Source: CAWDVH01 sp963805705
GTDB lineage: Bacteria > Actinomycetota > Actinomycetes > Streptosporangiales > Streptosporangiaceae
Direction of reading: 5' to 3'
Assembly: GCA_963805705.1 (NCBI GenBank)
Contig: CAWDVH010000005.1
Span: 558,001 to 622,000 of the forward strand
Length of the DNA stretch: 64,000 nucleotides
Below are positions 1 to 6,809 of the stretch, one piece after another. The translations under genes were made by a program, and so were the position numbers. Numbering within the stretch: the first letter of the stretch is position 1; each line of letters opens with the position of its first letter. The notes below the pieces were generated by a model that saw nothing but the letters and a program-made list of their open reading frames with translations, was not told the origin of the DNA and did not search any database.

Positions 1-2
1 GC

Positions 3-905
3 CGATGCAGTTTCTGCGCCATTCCCGCCTTCCGCGGAGCGTTCGTTTCCCGGCCCCCGCAGGACCTGATCGCGGAGGCTGGCTGGCTGGCCAGTCACGG
101 CGCGCGGGAGCTCTTGCTGGTCAGCGAGAACTCAACTTCCTATGGCAAGGACCTGGGCGACCTGAGGCTGCTCGAGACGCTGCTTCCTGAGCTCGCCGCG
201 GTACCGGGCGTCCAGCGGGTCAGGGTCAGTTACCTGCAGCCCGCCGAGGTGCGGCCGGGGCTCGTCGAGGTGATGACCTCCGCCGCGGGCGTGGCCCCGT
301 ACTTCGATCTCTCCTTCCAGCACGCCAGCGGCCCGGTCCTGCGCGCGATGCGCCGCTTCGGCGACCGTGAGCGCTTCTGCGGGCTGCTCGATCAGATCAG
401 GCAGCTGGCCCCGCAGGCGGGCGTCCGGTCGAACTTCATCGTGGGCTTCCCCGGCGAGGCTGATGCCGATGTTGAGGAACTGCAGCGCTTCCTCGCCGAT
501 GCGCGGCTCGACGCGATCGGGATCTTCGGGTATTCCGACGAGGACGGCACCGAGGCGGCGTCGCTGCCCGGCCAGCTGCCCGCCGAGGAGATCGCGCGCC
601 GGGTCGAGGATCTCGCGGACCTGGCTGACGACCTCATGAATCAGCGCGCGGCGGAGCGGATCGGCGAGACCGTCGAGGTGCTCGTCGAGGAGCTCGCAGG
701 CCCCGGTCGCTACACCGGCCGGGCCGCGCACCAGGCTCCGGAGGTGGACGGAACCACCGAGGTGCGGGCCAGCTGGCCTGTCGCCGTCGGTGACATGGTG
801 CCGGCCAGGGTGACCGGGTCCGAGGGCGTGGACCTGGTGGCGGATGCGATCGCGTCACCGAATCTGCGCCACCCAGACCTGCGGGAACGCGTTGAGTCGG
901 CCTGA
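3..905 (+). CDS. rimO: Ribosomal protein S12 methylthiotransferase RimO, 3' part
   Basis: The gene runs in from outside the window, and only the last 300 or so residues are present. RimO is a radical-SAM enzyme that adds a methylthio group to an aspartate of ribosomal protein S12. The first visible residues, RCSFCAIPAFRG, carry the last two cysteines of the CxxxCxxC motif that binds the radical-SAM 4Fe-4S cluster; the first cysteine is cut off. Also visible are SENSTSYGKDLGD, the FDLSFQHAS segment and NFIVGFPGE, all typical of the methylthiotransferase family. The last 65 or so residues are a TRAM-like domain. MiaB at 31153-32691 is the tRNA-modifying paralogue, but the SENSTSYGKD segment and the position before pgsA point to RimO. 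The stop lies close to or inside pgsA, depending on the pgsA start. Confidence 0.95.
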   Translation, partial: RCSFCAIPAFRGAFVSRPPQDLIAEAGWLASHGARELLLVSENSTSYGKDLGDLRLLETLLPELAAVPGVQRVRVSYLQPAEVRPGLVEVMTSAAGVAPYFDLSFQHASGPVLRAMRRFGDRERFCGLLDQIRQLAPQAGVRSNFIVGFPGEADADVEELQRFLADARLDAIGIFGYSDEDGTEAASLPGQLPAEEIARRVEDLADLADDLMNQRAAERIGETVEVLVEELAGPGRYTGRAAHQAPEVDGTTEVRASWPVAVGDMVPARVTGSEGVDLVADAIASPNLRHPDLRERVESA

Positions 906-1539
906 TGCCGGCGCTTCGGGGGAAGATGACCAGGGGGCCGGGGCAGTCCCTCCGCCTGGCCTGGTCAACGTCGCCAACGCGCTGACGCTGCTGCGGCTCG
1001 CCCTGGTGCCGGTCTTCGTGCTGTTTCTCCTGGCTGGGGGTCCGGGCTGGCGGATCGCCGCCTTCGTGGTGTTCGCGGTCGCATCCATCACCGACATCCT
1101 GGACGGCGAGCTGGCCCGCCGGCGCAACCTGATCACGGATTTCGGCAAGATCGCCGATCCGATCGCGGACAAGGCACTGACCGGATCGGCTCTGGTCACG
1201 CTCTCGGTCCTCGGCCAGCTGTCCTGGTGGGTCACGGCCATCATCCTGTTCCGCGAGCTCGCGGTCACCGGCCTGCGGTTCTGGGTTATCCGGCGCGGCG
1301 TCATCGCGGCGAGCCGGGGCGGCAAGCTCAAGACGCTGCTTCAGGTGATCGCGATCAGCCTGTATGTGCTGCCGGGGAATCTCGGGGCAGCGCGGGACGT
1401 GGTCATGGCGGCGGCCGTCGTGGTCACCGTCGTCACCGGCGGCGACTACGCGGTCAGGGCGGTGCGCCTGCACCGCGCTGTGCCGCATCACCAGCTGGTC
1501 CACGGGCCGGAGACCGCGGGGGCCGGTGAGCCCTCGTGA
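844..1539 (+). CDS. pgsA: CDP-diacylglycerol-glycerol-3-phosphate 3-phosphatidyltransferase (start uncertain)
   Basis: Integral membrane enzyme that makes phosphatidylglycerol phosphate from CDP-diacylglycerol. The CDP-alcohol phosphotransferase signature D-x2-DG-x2-AR-x8-G-x3-D-x3-D is complete, from TDILDGELARR to FGKIADPIADK. Hydrophobic segments start at VNVANALTLLRL and continue to near the C-terminus. The start is a problem. The only in-frame ATG (844) overlaps rimO by 62 nt and gives an atypical N-terminus, and a TTG at 892 is possible. An ATG at 905, overlapping the rimO stop as TGATG, is in the wrong frame. One extra G in the G-run 918-922 would join that ATG to the pgsA frame and give a normal start. 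cinA follows with a 4-nt overlap (GTGA). Confidence 0.9.
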   Translation: MRSRHRICATQTCGNALSRPDAGASGEDDQGAGAVPPPGLVNVANALTLLRLALVPVFVLFLLAGGPGWRIAAFVVFAVASITDILDGELARRRNLITDFGKIADPIADKALTGSALVTLSVLGQLSWWVTAIILFRELAVTGLRFWVIRRGVIAASRGGKLKTLLQVIAISLYVLPGNLGAARDVVMAAAVVVTVVTGGDYAVRAVRLHRAVPHHQLVHGPETAGAGEPS

Positions 1540-2087
1540 CCAGCGCGGATAACCTGGCCGCCAGCCAGCCGGCAGCAGCGGAGGCCGGGCTAGAGGGGTC
1601 GGCCCGTGCCCGCCGCCTGGCGGCCGATGCCATCGCGCTGCTGATCGCCCGCGGCCAGGCCGTTGCCGTGGCCGAGTCGCTGACCGGCGGGATGCTCGCG
1701 GCCGCGCTGACCTCGGTGCCCGGCGCCTCGGCCGCCTTCCGCGGCGGTGTGGTCGCCTACGCCACCGACCTGAAGGCGTCGCTGCTCGGCGTGCCGGAGG
1801 CCCTGCTGGCCCGGTCTGGTGCCGTCCACCCGGACGTGGCCCTCGCCATGGCGGAAGGCGCACGCCGGCGGCTGGCCGCGGCCGTCGGGGTCGCTACCAC
1901 GGGCGTGGCCGGCCCTGATCCAGCCGACGGTCAGCCCGTCGGTACCGTGCACATCGCGGTCAGCGTGCCAGGGCGGGCGGTCACCCGCCCGCTGGCCCTG
2001 TCCGGCAGCCGGCATGAGATCCGGGCGGCGACGGTAGAGCACGTTCTCGCCCTCGTGGTCAGCCTTTTGCAGGAAGAGGTAACATGA
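1536..2087 (+). CDS. cinA: CinA C-terminal-domain protein (nicotinamide-nucleotide amidohydrolase type)
   Basis: A 183-residue stand-alone CinA C-terminal domain (PncC type). In characterised members this domain deamidates nicotinamide mononucleotide. Visible family features are VAVAESLTGGMLAAALTSVPGAS near residue 45, GGVVAYATDLKASLLGVP, and the glycine-rich ATTGVAGPDPADGQPVGTV segment near residue 120. The N-terminal MoCF-like domain of long CinA proteins is absent, as is usual in actinobacteria. The GTG start overlaps the pgsA TGA by 4 nt, so translational coupling is likely. clgR follows after about 108 nt. Confidence 0.9.
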   Translation: MTSADNLAASQPAAAEAGLEGSARARRLAADAIALLIARGQAVAVAESLTGGMLAAALTSVPGASAAFRGGVVAYATDLKASLLGVPEALLARSGAVHPDVALAMAEGARRRLAAAVGVATTGVAGPDPADGQPVGTVHIAVSVPGRAVTRPLALSGSRHEIRAATVEHVLALVVSLLQEEVT

Positions 2088-2127
2088 TTACAGCGTTACA
2101 TTATGAAACACGCGCCCATCCCCTCTC

Positions 2128-2154
2128 CCGTACCGTCCGTGCGGCCAGGTACGG
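2128..2154. promoter_or_regulatory. Inverted repeat in the clgR promoter region
   Basis: CCGTACC (2128-2134) and GGTACGG (2148-2154) form a perfect 7-bp dyad with a 13-nt spacer, 42 nt upstream of the clgR ATG. It could be an autoregulatory site or a core-promoter operator. I see no strong sigma-70 -35 box, so the role is inferred from position only. Confidence 0.4.
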
Positions 2155-2195
2155 TGGAGGAATAAGGGGCTCGGCTTCAGGAAGGGAGTGCGGCG

Positions 2196-2822
2196 ATGGT
2201 CCTGCTTCGTCACTTGCTCGGTGACGCGCTGCGGCAGCTTCGTCTCCGGCAGGGTCGCACCCTCCGTGAAGTCTCGGCCGCCGCGCGCGTATCGCTGGGA
2301 TATCTCTCCGAGGTTGAGCGTGGCCAGAAGGAAGCATCCTCTGAGCTGCTCGCCTCCATCTGCGGCGCGCTGGGCGCGCCGCTTTCGCATGTGCTGCGGG
2401 AAGTCTCGGATAACTTCGCCCTGGCCGAACTGCAGAGCGAGCCGGTGTTCGCGGGTCTCAGGGAGCGTTCGCCGGGCATGCCGGCCGGGGCCGACCGGGC
2501 CAGCGCAGGTCAGGGAAGCCGGCCGCCGGTCGGGTCACCGGCCTCGTCGCGGATGGCGGTACCCGCGGGGACCAGGCTGCCGGAACCGGCCGGGACGCGG
2601 ATGCCCGTACCCGCAGGCACCAGGCTGCCGGTGCCGGCCGGGGCGCGGATGGTCGTGCCCCCGTCCGCGCGGCGCAGGCAGAAGCTTGGCTCGCGTGCCG
2701 GTGACCGCCTGATGACGCCGTCAGAGCCCTTGCTCGACACCGCAGCGCTGCCCGCCACCCAGCCCGTTTACGACCAGGTGGCCCGTACTGGCCTGGATAT
2801 CACCAACATGGTGCCGGTCTAG
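2196..2822 (+). CDS. clgR: ClgR-type XRE-family transcriptional regulator
   Basis: A 208-residue regulator whose HTH_3 domain spans roughly residues 5-65 (ALRQLRLRQGRTLREVSAAA, SLGYLSEVERGQKEASSELL, ICGALGAPLSHVLRE). This HTH and its place after pgsA-cinA match ClgR, the actinobacterial activator of clp protease and other stress genes. ClgR is itself a ClpP substrate in Streptomyces and Corynebacterium. The middle region, about residues 110-155, is an imperfect repeat of the type (R)MxVPAGTRLPxPAGT, which I do not expect in ClgR. It may be a low-complexity insertion. The C-terminus ends TNMVPV, not in an obvious LAA-like degron. A ribosome binding site GGAAGGGAG lies about 7 nt before the ATG. 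Confidence 0.8.
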   Translation: MVLLRHLLGDALRQLRLRQGRTLREVSAAARVSLGYLSEVERGQKEASSELLASICGALGAPLSHVLREVSDNFALAELQSEPVFAGLRERSPGMPAGADRASAGQGSRPPVGSPASSRMAVPAGTRLPEPAGTRMPVPAGTRLPVPAGARMVVPPSARRRQKLGSRAGDRLMTPSEPLLDTAALPATQPVYDQVARTGLDITNMVPV

Positions 2823-2840
2823 GCGCTGACCTCCTGGCCT

Positions 2841-2945
2841 TTGCCTCGATTGGCCTGGCCTCGATCTACCCGGCCTAGATCGGCTTGGCCTCGATCGGCC
2901 TGGCCTCGATCGGCCTGGCCTCGATCTGGCTAGCCTCGATCAGGC
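2841..2945. repeat. 15-bp tandem repeat, seven units
   Basis: Seven contiguous 15-bp units of consensus TGGCCTCGATCGGCC fill 2841-2945. Units 4 and 5 (2886-2915) are identical, and the others differ by a few bases. The array sits between clgR and the end of the convergent Rrf2 gene. The core CGATCG is palindromic. I see no gene in it. Confidence 0.85.
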
Positions 2946-2997
2946 CGACCCCCGCCGGTTCCGGCCTGCCCGGCCGCCGGCCCCCGTCTCGCGTGAC

Positions 2998-3456
2998 TTA
3001 CGCCCATGCGCGCGGGTCATCGGCCAGCTTGCGGATGCTGTCTGGCAGTTCGCCGGACACGATGTGCGCCAGGGAGACATCTTCGAGGATGGCCCGCTCG
3101 TTCGCTCTCAGCGCAATCCAGACCGTCTGGAGCGGCTCGGCCGCGCCGATGTAGCCAAGGTTCTCCGGGCGCTCGCCGCGCACGCCGACCAGGGGGCCGT
3201 CGATGGCCCTGATGATGTCGGCCAGGGAGATCTCGGCCGCCGGCCTCGCGAGCCAGAAGCCCCCGTCGGGGCCTCGCTGGCTGCGGACCAGGCCGCCGCG
3301 GCGCAGCTGGGTCAGGATCGCCTCGAGAAACTTGCCCGGGATATTCTGCGTGCGGGCGAGCTGATCGGCCGTAACGTGGCCGCCGCCCGAGGCGGCGAGT
3401 TCGATGGCGGCGCGCAACGCGTAATCGGCGCGGGCGGACAGACGCATGTCAAGCAT
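2998..3456 (-). CDS. Rrf2-family transcriptional regulator without cysteines
   Basis: A 152-residue winged-helix Rrf2-family protein: MRLSARADYALRAAIELA, then KFLEAILTQLRRGGLVRSQRGPDGGFWLARP (helix-turn-helix and wing), then a dimerisation helix. Relatives such as NsrR, IscR and RsrR hold an Fe-S cluster with three cysteines in the loop after the wing. This protein has no cysteine at all, so it cannot bind a cluster that way and probably senses something else or acts as an apo-repressor. The ATG at 3456 is used here, but the ATG at 3447 gives the more typical MRLSARADYALRA start. No target gene is obvious. It ends head-to-head with clgR across the 15-bp array. Confidence 0.85.
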   Translation of the reverse strand: MLDMRLSARADYALRAAIELAASGGGHVTADQLARTQNIPGKFLEAILTQLRRGGLVRSQRGPDGGFWLARPAAEISLADIIRAIDGPLVGVRGERPENLGYIGAAEPLQTVWIALRANERAILEDVSLAHIVSGELPDSIRKLADDPRAWA

Positions 3457-3736
3457 TATGCAGGTAAACGGCTTCGGCCTGCTGGCGGGACACGTCAGCG
3501 GGGCTCCCCGGCGATAGTTCGCGCGCTCCGCATCGGCCGCCCGCTCGGCCGCCCGCTCGCGTCGGCCACCTGCTCCCGTCGGCCTACCTGCTCCCGTCGG
3601 CTACCTGCTCGCCCGCCGACGATCCTCCGGCCGATCAGGCCTTGCGGGCGACGCCCGCGCAGGCCGTCCGGCGTCGCCCGGATCCGGTACCGGGCGGTCC
3701 CGGTCGCAGGCGGCTATCGTTGGGGGGCGACCGCGG

Positions 3737-5248
3737 ATGTCAGCGCCGTTGCTCGTCGTCCGGTGGGAGGTCGCATCGTTGGATCGAGCCGTCCTCGTAC
3801 TTGACGGGACGTCGCTGACCTGCGGTCAGGTGGCGGCTGCCGCGCGGGGGCAGGTGCGGGTCAAGCCGGGCGAGCAGGGGATTGCGCGGGCCCGTGCCGC
3901 AGCCGAGGTGGCGGCCAGTGTTGCCACCGGCCGGGAGGTCTACGGACGGACTACCGGCGTCGGCGCCAACCGCGGCCTGGCGGTCACCGCCGACGATGCC
4001 GCGCGGCACGGGCTCAGGCTGCTGCGCAGCCATGCCGGCGGCAGCGGCCCGCTCATCGCGGCCGAGCTGGGGCGGGCCATGCTGGTAGTGCGAGCCAATC
4101 AGATCGCGGCGGGCGGCTCCGGGGTGGATCCGGGCGTCCTTGACGTGCTCGCCGATAGTGTCAACCGCGGGCTGTCGGTGCCCGTCCCGATGTACGGCGC
4201 GATCGGCACCGGTGACCTGACCGCGCTGGCCGCCGCCGCCCTGTGCCTGCTCGGCGAGCGGGCGTGGCGGCCCGCCCCGTCAGACCCGCCGAGGTTCGCG
4301 CTGGCCTCGGCCGACGCGCTCGCGTTCATCTCCAGCAACGCCGCCACCCTCGGCGAGGCGGCACTGGCCTGCCATGATCTCGGCGAGCTGCTGCTGGCGG
4401 CGATGCCGATTGCGGCTCTCTCGCACCTGGCCGTCGACGCCTCCGCCGAGCCGCTGGCGGCACAGGTGCACCAGGCGCGGCCGCATCCCGGCCAGCAGGT
4501 GGTGGCAGCAACGCTGCGCGGCCTGCTGGACGGCGAGACCGGCCCGGCGGCACGGATCCAGGATCCGTATGGGTATCGTGCGCTGCCGCAGGTGCACGGC
4601 CCGGCGATCGACGCGCTCGGCCATGCCGACCAGACGGTCACCGTCGAGCTGAACGCGGCGGCTGAGAATCCCCTGATCGATGTCGCCGGGCGGACCGTCT
4701 GGCACAACGGGAACTTCCACACCGCCTACGCCGGGCTGGCGCTGGACGCGGTCCGGGCCGCGGTGTTCCAGACCTCGGCGCTGTCCGCGGCGCGACTGGG
4801 CACCCTAGTCGAGCCTGCCTTCACCAGCCTCGCCCCGTTCCTGGCGACCGACCCGCCGCCCAGCTCCGGAATCATGATCCTGGAGTACGTCGCGCATTCC
4901 GCGATCGCCGACATCCGGCGGCTGGCCGCGCCAGCCGCGCTCGGCAGCGCGGTGCTGTCCCGCGGGGTTGAAGAGCACGCCGGATTCTCGACTCAGTCAG
5001 CGCGGGCCACAACCGACGTGATCGGCGCCTACCGGATAGTTCTCGCCTGTGAGCTGGTCGCCGCGGTGCGGGCACTGCGGCTGCGCGGCATCCGGCCGGC
5101 CAGCCCGGCGCTGGCGGAAGCCTTCGGCCTAGCCGTCGGCGAGCTGTCACCCAATACGGCAGACCGGTCACTCGACGGCGATCTCACCGCCGCGCAGGCC
5201 CTGCTCACCCCCCTGGCCGGGTACGCGAAGAAGGCCGCGGCGGCCTGA
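3737..5248 (+). CDS. Aromatic amino acid lyase (HAL/PAL) family protein with variant MIO motif
   Basis: A 503-residue protein of the histidine/phenylalanine ammonia-lyase superfamily. Recognisable blocks are REVYGRTTGVGANRG near residue 75, RANQIAAGGSGV, IQDPYGYRALPQVHG, ELNAAAENPLI and HNGNFHTAYAGLALD. In this family an Ala-Ser-Gly triad inside GSVGASGDLAPLAH cyclises to the electrophilic MIO cofactor. Here the segment reads GAIGTGDLTALA (Gly157-Thr158-Gly159-Asp160), one residue shorter and without Ala-Ser-Gly. A standard MIO group therefore cannot form. It may be a catalytically different subfamily or non-enzymatic. It is not in a hut operon: no hutU or hutG is nearby, and a HutI-like gene lies 46 kb away. 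The start could also be the TTG at 3779-3781. Confidence 0.85.
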   Translation: MSAPLLVVRWEVASLDRAVLVLDGTSLTCGQVAAAARGQVRVKPGEQGIARARAAAEVAASVATGREVYGRTTGVGANRGLAVTADDAARHGLRLLRSHAGGSGPLIAAELGRAMLVVRANQIAAGGSGVDPGVLDVLADSVNRGLSVPVPMYGAIGTGDLTALAAAALCLLGERAWRPAPSDPPRFALASADALAFISSNAATLGEAALACHDLGELLLAAMPIAALSHLAVDASAEPLAAQVHQARPHPGQQVVAATLRGLLDGETGPAARIQDPYGYRALPQVHGPAIDALGHADQTVTVELNAAAENPLIDVAGRTVWHNGNFHTAYAGLALDAVRAAVFQTSALSAARLGTLVEPAFTSLAPFLATDPPPSSGIMILEYVAHSAIADIRRLAAPAALGSAVLSRGVEEHAGFSTQSARATTDVIGAYRIVLACELVAAVRALRLRGIRPASPALAEAFGLAVGELSPNTADRSLDGDLTAAQALLTPLAGYAKKAAAA

Positions 5249-5345
5249 CGGCGCAGGTCCTGCCCCGCCGCCCGACCAGGGACGCGCTGAAATCCCCGCC
5301 CGCTGACCGGCCTGACCAGGCATCAAGGGCGCTGAAACCATGCTC

Positions 5346-5381
5346 CCCGCCGGCTGAGATCCGGCACGGGCTCCCGGCGGG
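5346..5381. terminator. Possible bidirectional terminator hairpin
   Basis: CCCGCCGG (5346-5353) pairs perfectly with CCGGCGGG (5374-5381) across a 20-nt loop, between the convergent HAL-like and MarR genes. There is no T-tract, which is common in high-GC actinobacteria. Confidence 0.4.
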
Positions 5382-5407
5382 CGGGGCTGGTCCACCGGAG
5401 CTGAGGC

Positions 5408-5899
5408 TCAGCTCTCGTCGAGTTCTGCCGCGGCGACCTGGCTGGCGTCCGCGGTACGGCGCAGGAAGCCGGCGATGAGCTCAAGGTCGTCGTCCTCATA
5501 GCCCGCGCAGATCCTGGCCAGCGCCGCGTTCATCCCCGAGGCGAGACGCAGGATCTCCGCCCGCCGGCTGCGCACGGGACGGACCACGACACCGCGCCGG
5601 TCGGCCGGGTCGCGCTCGCGGACGATCCAGCCGCCGCGCTCGAGCCGATCGATAACGCCGGTCATGGTCGCGGGGTGAAGGCCGGCCCGTCGTGCCACGG
5701 TGCTCGGGCTGACCGGGCCGTAGCGGTCGATCAGGTCCAGGCACTCAAGGTCAGTGCCCTTGAGGTCGAGGCGCCCGCCGATGCGGTGATTGAGCAGGGA
5801 CATATGCACGCTCAGGTCGCGCAGTGATTCCCTGACCGCGTGGTTCAGCGCGCTCCGCTGACGCGTCGCCTCGGGGTCAGTAGACGGTATCGAATCCAT
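5408..5899 (-). CDS. MarR-family transcriptional regulator
   Basis: A 163-residue winged-helix MarR regulator. The core fold is visible from LNHRIGGRLDLKGTDLECLDLI through SPSTVARRAGLHPATMTGVIDRLERGGWIVRERDPADRRG, the recognition helix followed by the DxRD wing motif. It is divergent from a NAD(P)-binding reductase-like gene 150 bp away, a common arrangement in which MarR represses its neighbour and itself until a small lipophilic or oxidising ligand binds. The AT-rich dyad overlapping its start codon (5897-5923) is a plausible operator. Confidence 0.9.
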   Translation of the reverse strand: MDSIPSTDPEATRQRSALNHAVRESLRDLSVHMSLLNHRIGGRLDLKGTDLECLDLIDRYGPVSPSTVARRAGLHPATMTGVIDRLERGGWIVRERDPADRRGVVVRPVRSRRAEILRLASGMNAALARICAGYEDDDLELIAGFLRRTADASQVAAAELDES

Positions 5900-5923
5900 A
5901 TGATATGATCTCCGTAATATATG
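5897..5923. promoter_or_regulatory. Candidate MarR operator overlapping the marR start codon
   Basis: CATATGATA (5897-5905) and TAATATATG (5915-5923) form a 7-of-9 dyad with a 9-nt spacer, in a strikingly AT-rich patch of a GC-rich region. It covers the MarR start codon and lies 127 bp before the divergent reductase gene. The role is inferred from symmetry and position. Confidence 0.5.
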
Positions 5924-6049
5924 AGGTACGAAAACAATATACCGGAAGGCCGGCCGGATGGCTCTGGCCCGAGCCGTGCGGCGTCACGGCTGCGACCGGA
6001 CCGGCGCTAGAGCATCGGCGCAGCCTGACCCGCACAGAAAGCTGACATC

Positions 6050-6787
6050 ATGAAGCTCACCATCCTGGGCGCGACGGGCGGTACCGGAACCTGTCTGGTC
6101 GGGCAGGCGCTCGCGGCCGGCCATGAGGTCACGGCGGTCGTCCGCGATCCAGGGCGCCTCGCACTCCCCGATGGCCCCGCAGTGCCGGGCGACCTGACAC
6201 CCTCCGGCCGCCGGGACCTGACATCTCCAGGGCGCCCGGACCTGACATCCCCAGGCCGCCCGGCAGTCCCGGCCGGTCAGCGGCTGCGGATCGTCACCGC
6301 CGACATCATGGACCCGGCCGCGATCATCCCGGCCGTAACCGGCGCGGACGCCGTACTTTCGGCGGTCGGCCCGCACGGCACCGGGCCCACTACGGTCAGC
6401 CAGGACAGCTGCCGCAGCATCATCCAGGCCATGCGCAAGACCGGCGCCCGCCGGCTCCTGGTGGTCACCGGCTCCATCGTCGCCGACGAAGGGGAGAGCC
6501 CCTACCTGCGCTACCTGGTCAAGCCCCTGGTCCGAGGCACGTTCCTGCGTCACGTCTGCGCCGACATGCGCCATGCCGAGGATGAGATCCGCGCGAGCAA
6601 CCTGGACTGGACAATCGTCCGCCCGCCCTCGCTAACCGGCCAGATCGCCAGGGGGACCTACCGCACCGCTATCGACCGTAACCTGCCGCATGGATTCACG
6701 ATCTCCCGGGCGGACGTCGCGGCCTGCATGCTCATGCTCATCCGCGACCCGGCGACCGTGCACCGGCATGTCTGCATCGCCAACTGA
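6050..6787 (+). CDS. NAD(P)-binding atypical short-chain reductase family protein
   Basis: A 245-residue Rossmann-fold protein of the NAD(P)H-binding (NmrA/atypical SDR) type. The dinucleotide-binding motif LTILGATGGTGTCLVGQAL is at residues 3-21, followed by VTAVVRDPGRL, IVTADIMDPAAI, the AVGPHGTGPTTV strand, LLVVTGSIVADEG and DWTIVRPPSLTG. Such proteins act as quinone/flavin reductases or redox sensors; the substrate cannot be read from sequence. Residues 46-75 or so are a degenerate Pro/Gly-rich repeat (GDLTPSGRR, DLTSPGRP, DLTSPGRP) encoded by a tandem DNA repeat, and look like an expansion in a surface loop. It is probably controlled by the divergent MarR. Confidence 0.85.
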   Translation: MKLTILGATGGTGTCLVGQALAAGHEVTAVVRDPGRLALPDGPAVPGDLTPSGRRDLTSPGRPDLTSPGRPAVPAGQRLRIVTADIMDPAAIIPAVTGADAVLSAVGPHGTGPTTVSQDSCRSIIQAMRKTGARRLLVVTGSIVADEGESPYLRYLVKPLVRGTFLRHVCADMRHAEDEIRASNLDWTIVRPPSLTGQIARGTYRTAIDRNLPHGFTISRADVAACMLMLIRDPATVHRHVCIAN

Positions 6788-6809
6788 CGCTCCTGATCGT
6801 GATCGCTGC

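Noticed and set aside
2088..2390. Minus-strand ORF covering the clgR start
   Set aside because: It overlaps the helix-turn-helix coding region and has no recognisable product.
2841..2945. CRISPR-like array
   Set aside because: Units are contiguous 15-mers without spacers, so this is a simple tandem repeat.
3520..3620. Loose repeats of CTGCTCCCGTCGGC type before the HAL-like gene
   Set aside because: Too imperfect and short to define units; probably local low complexity.
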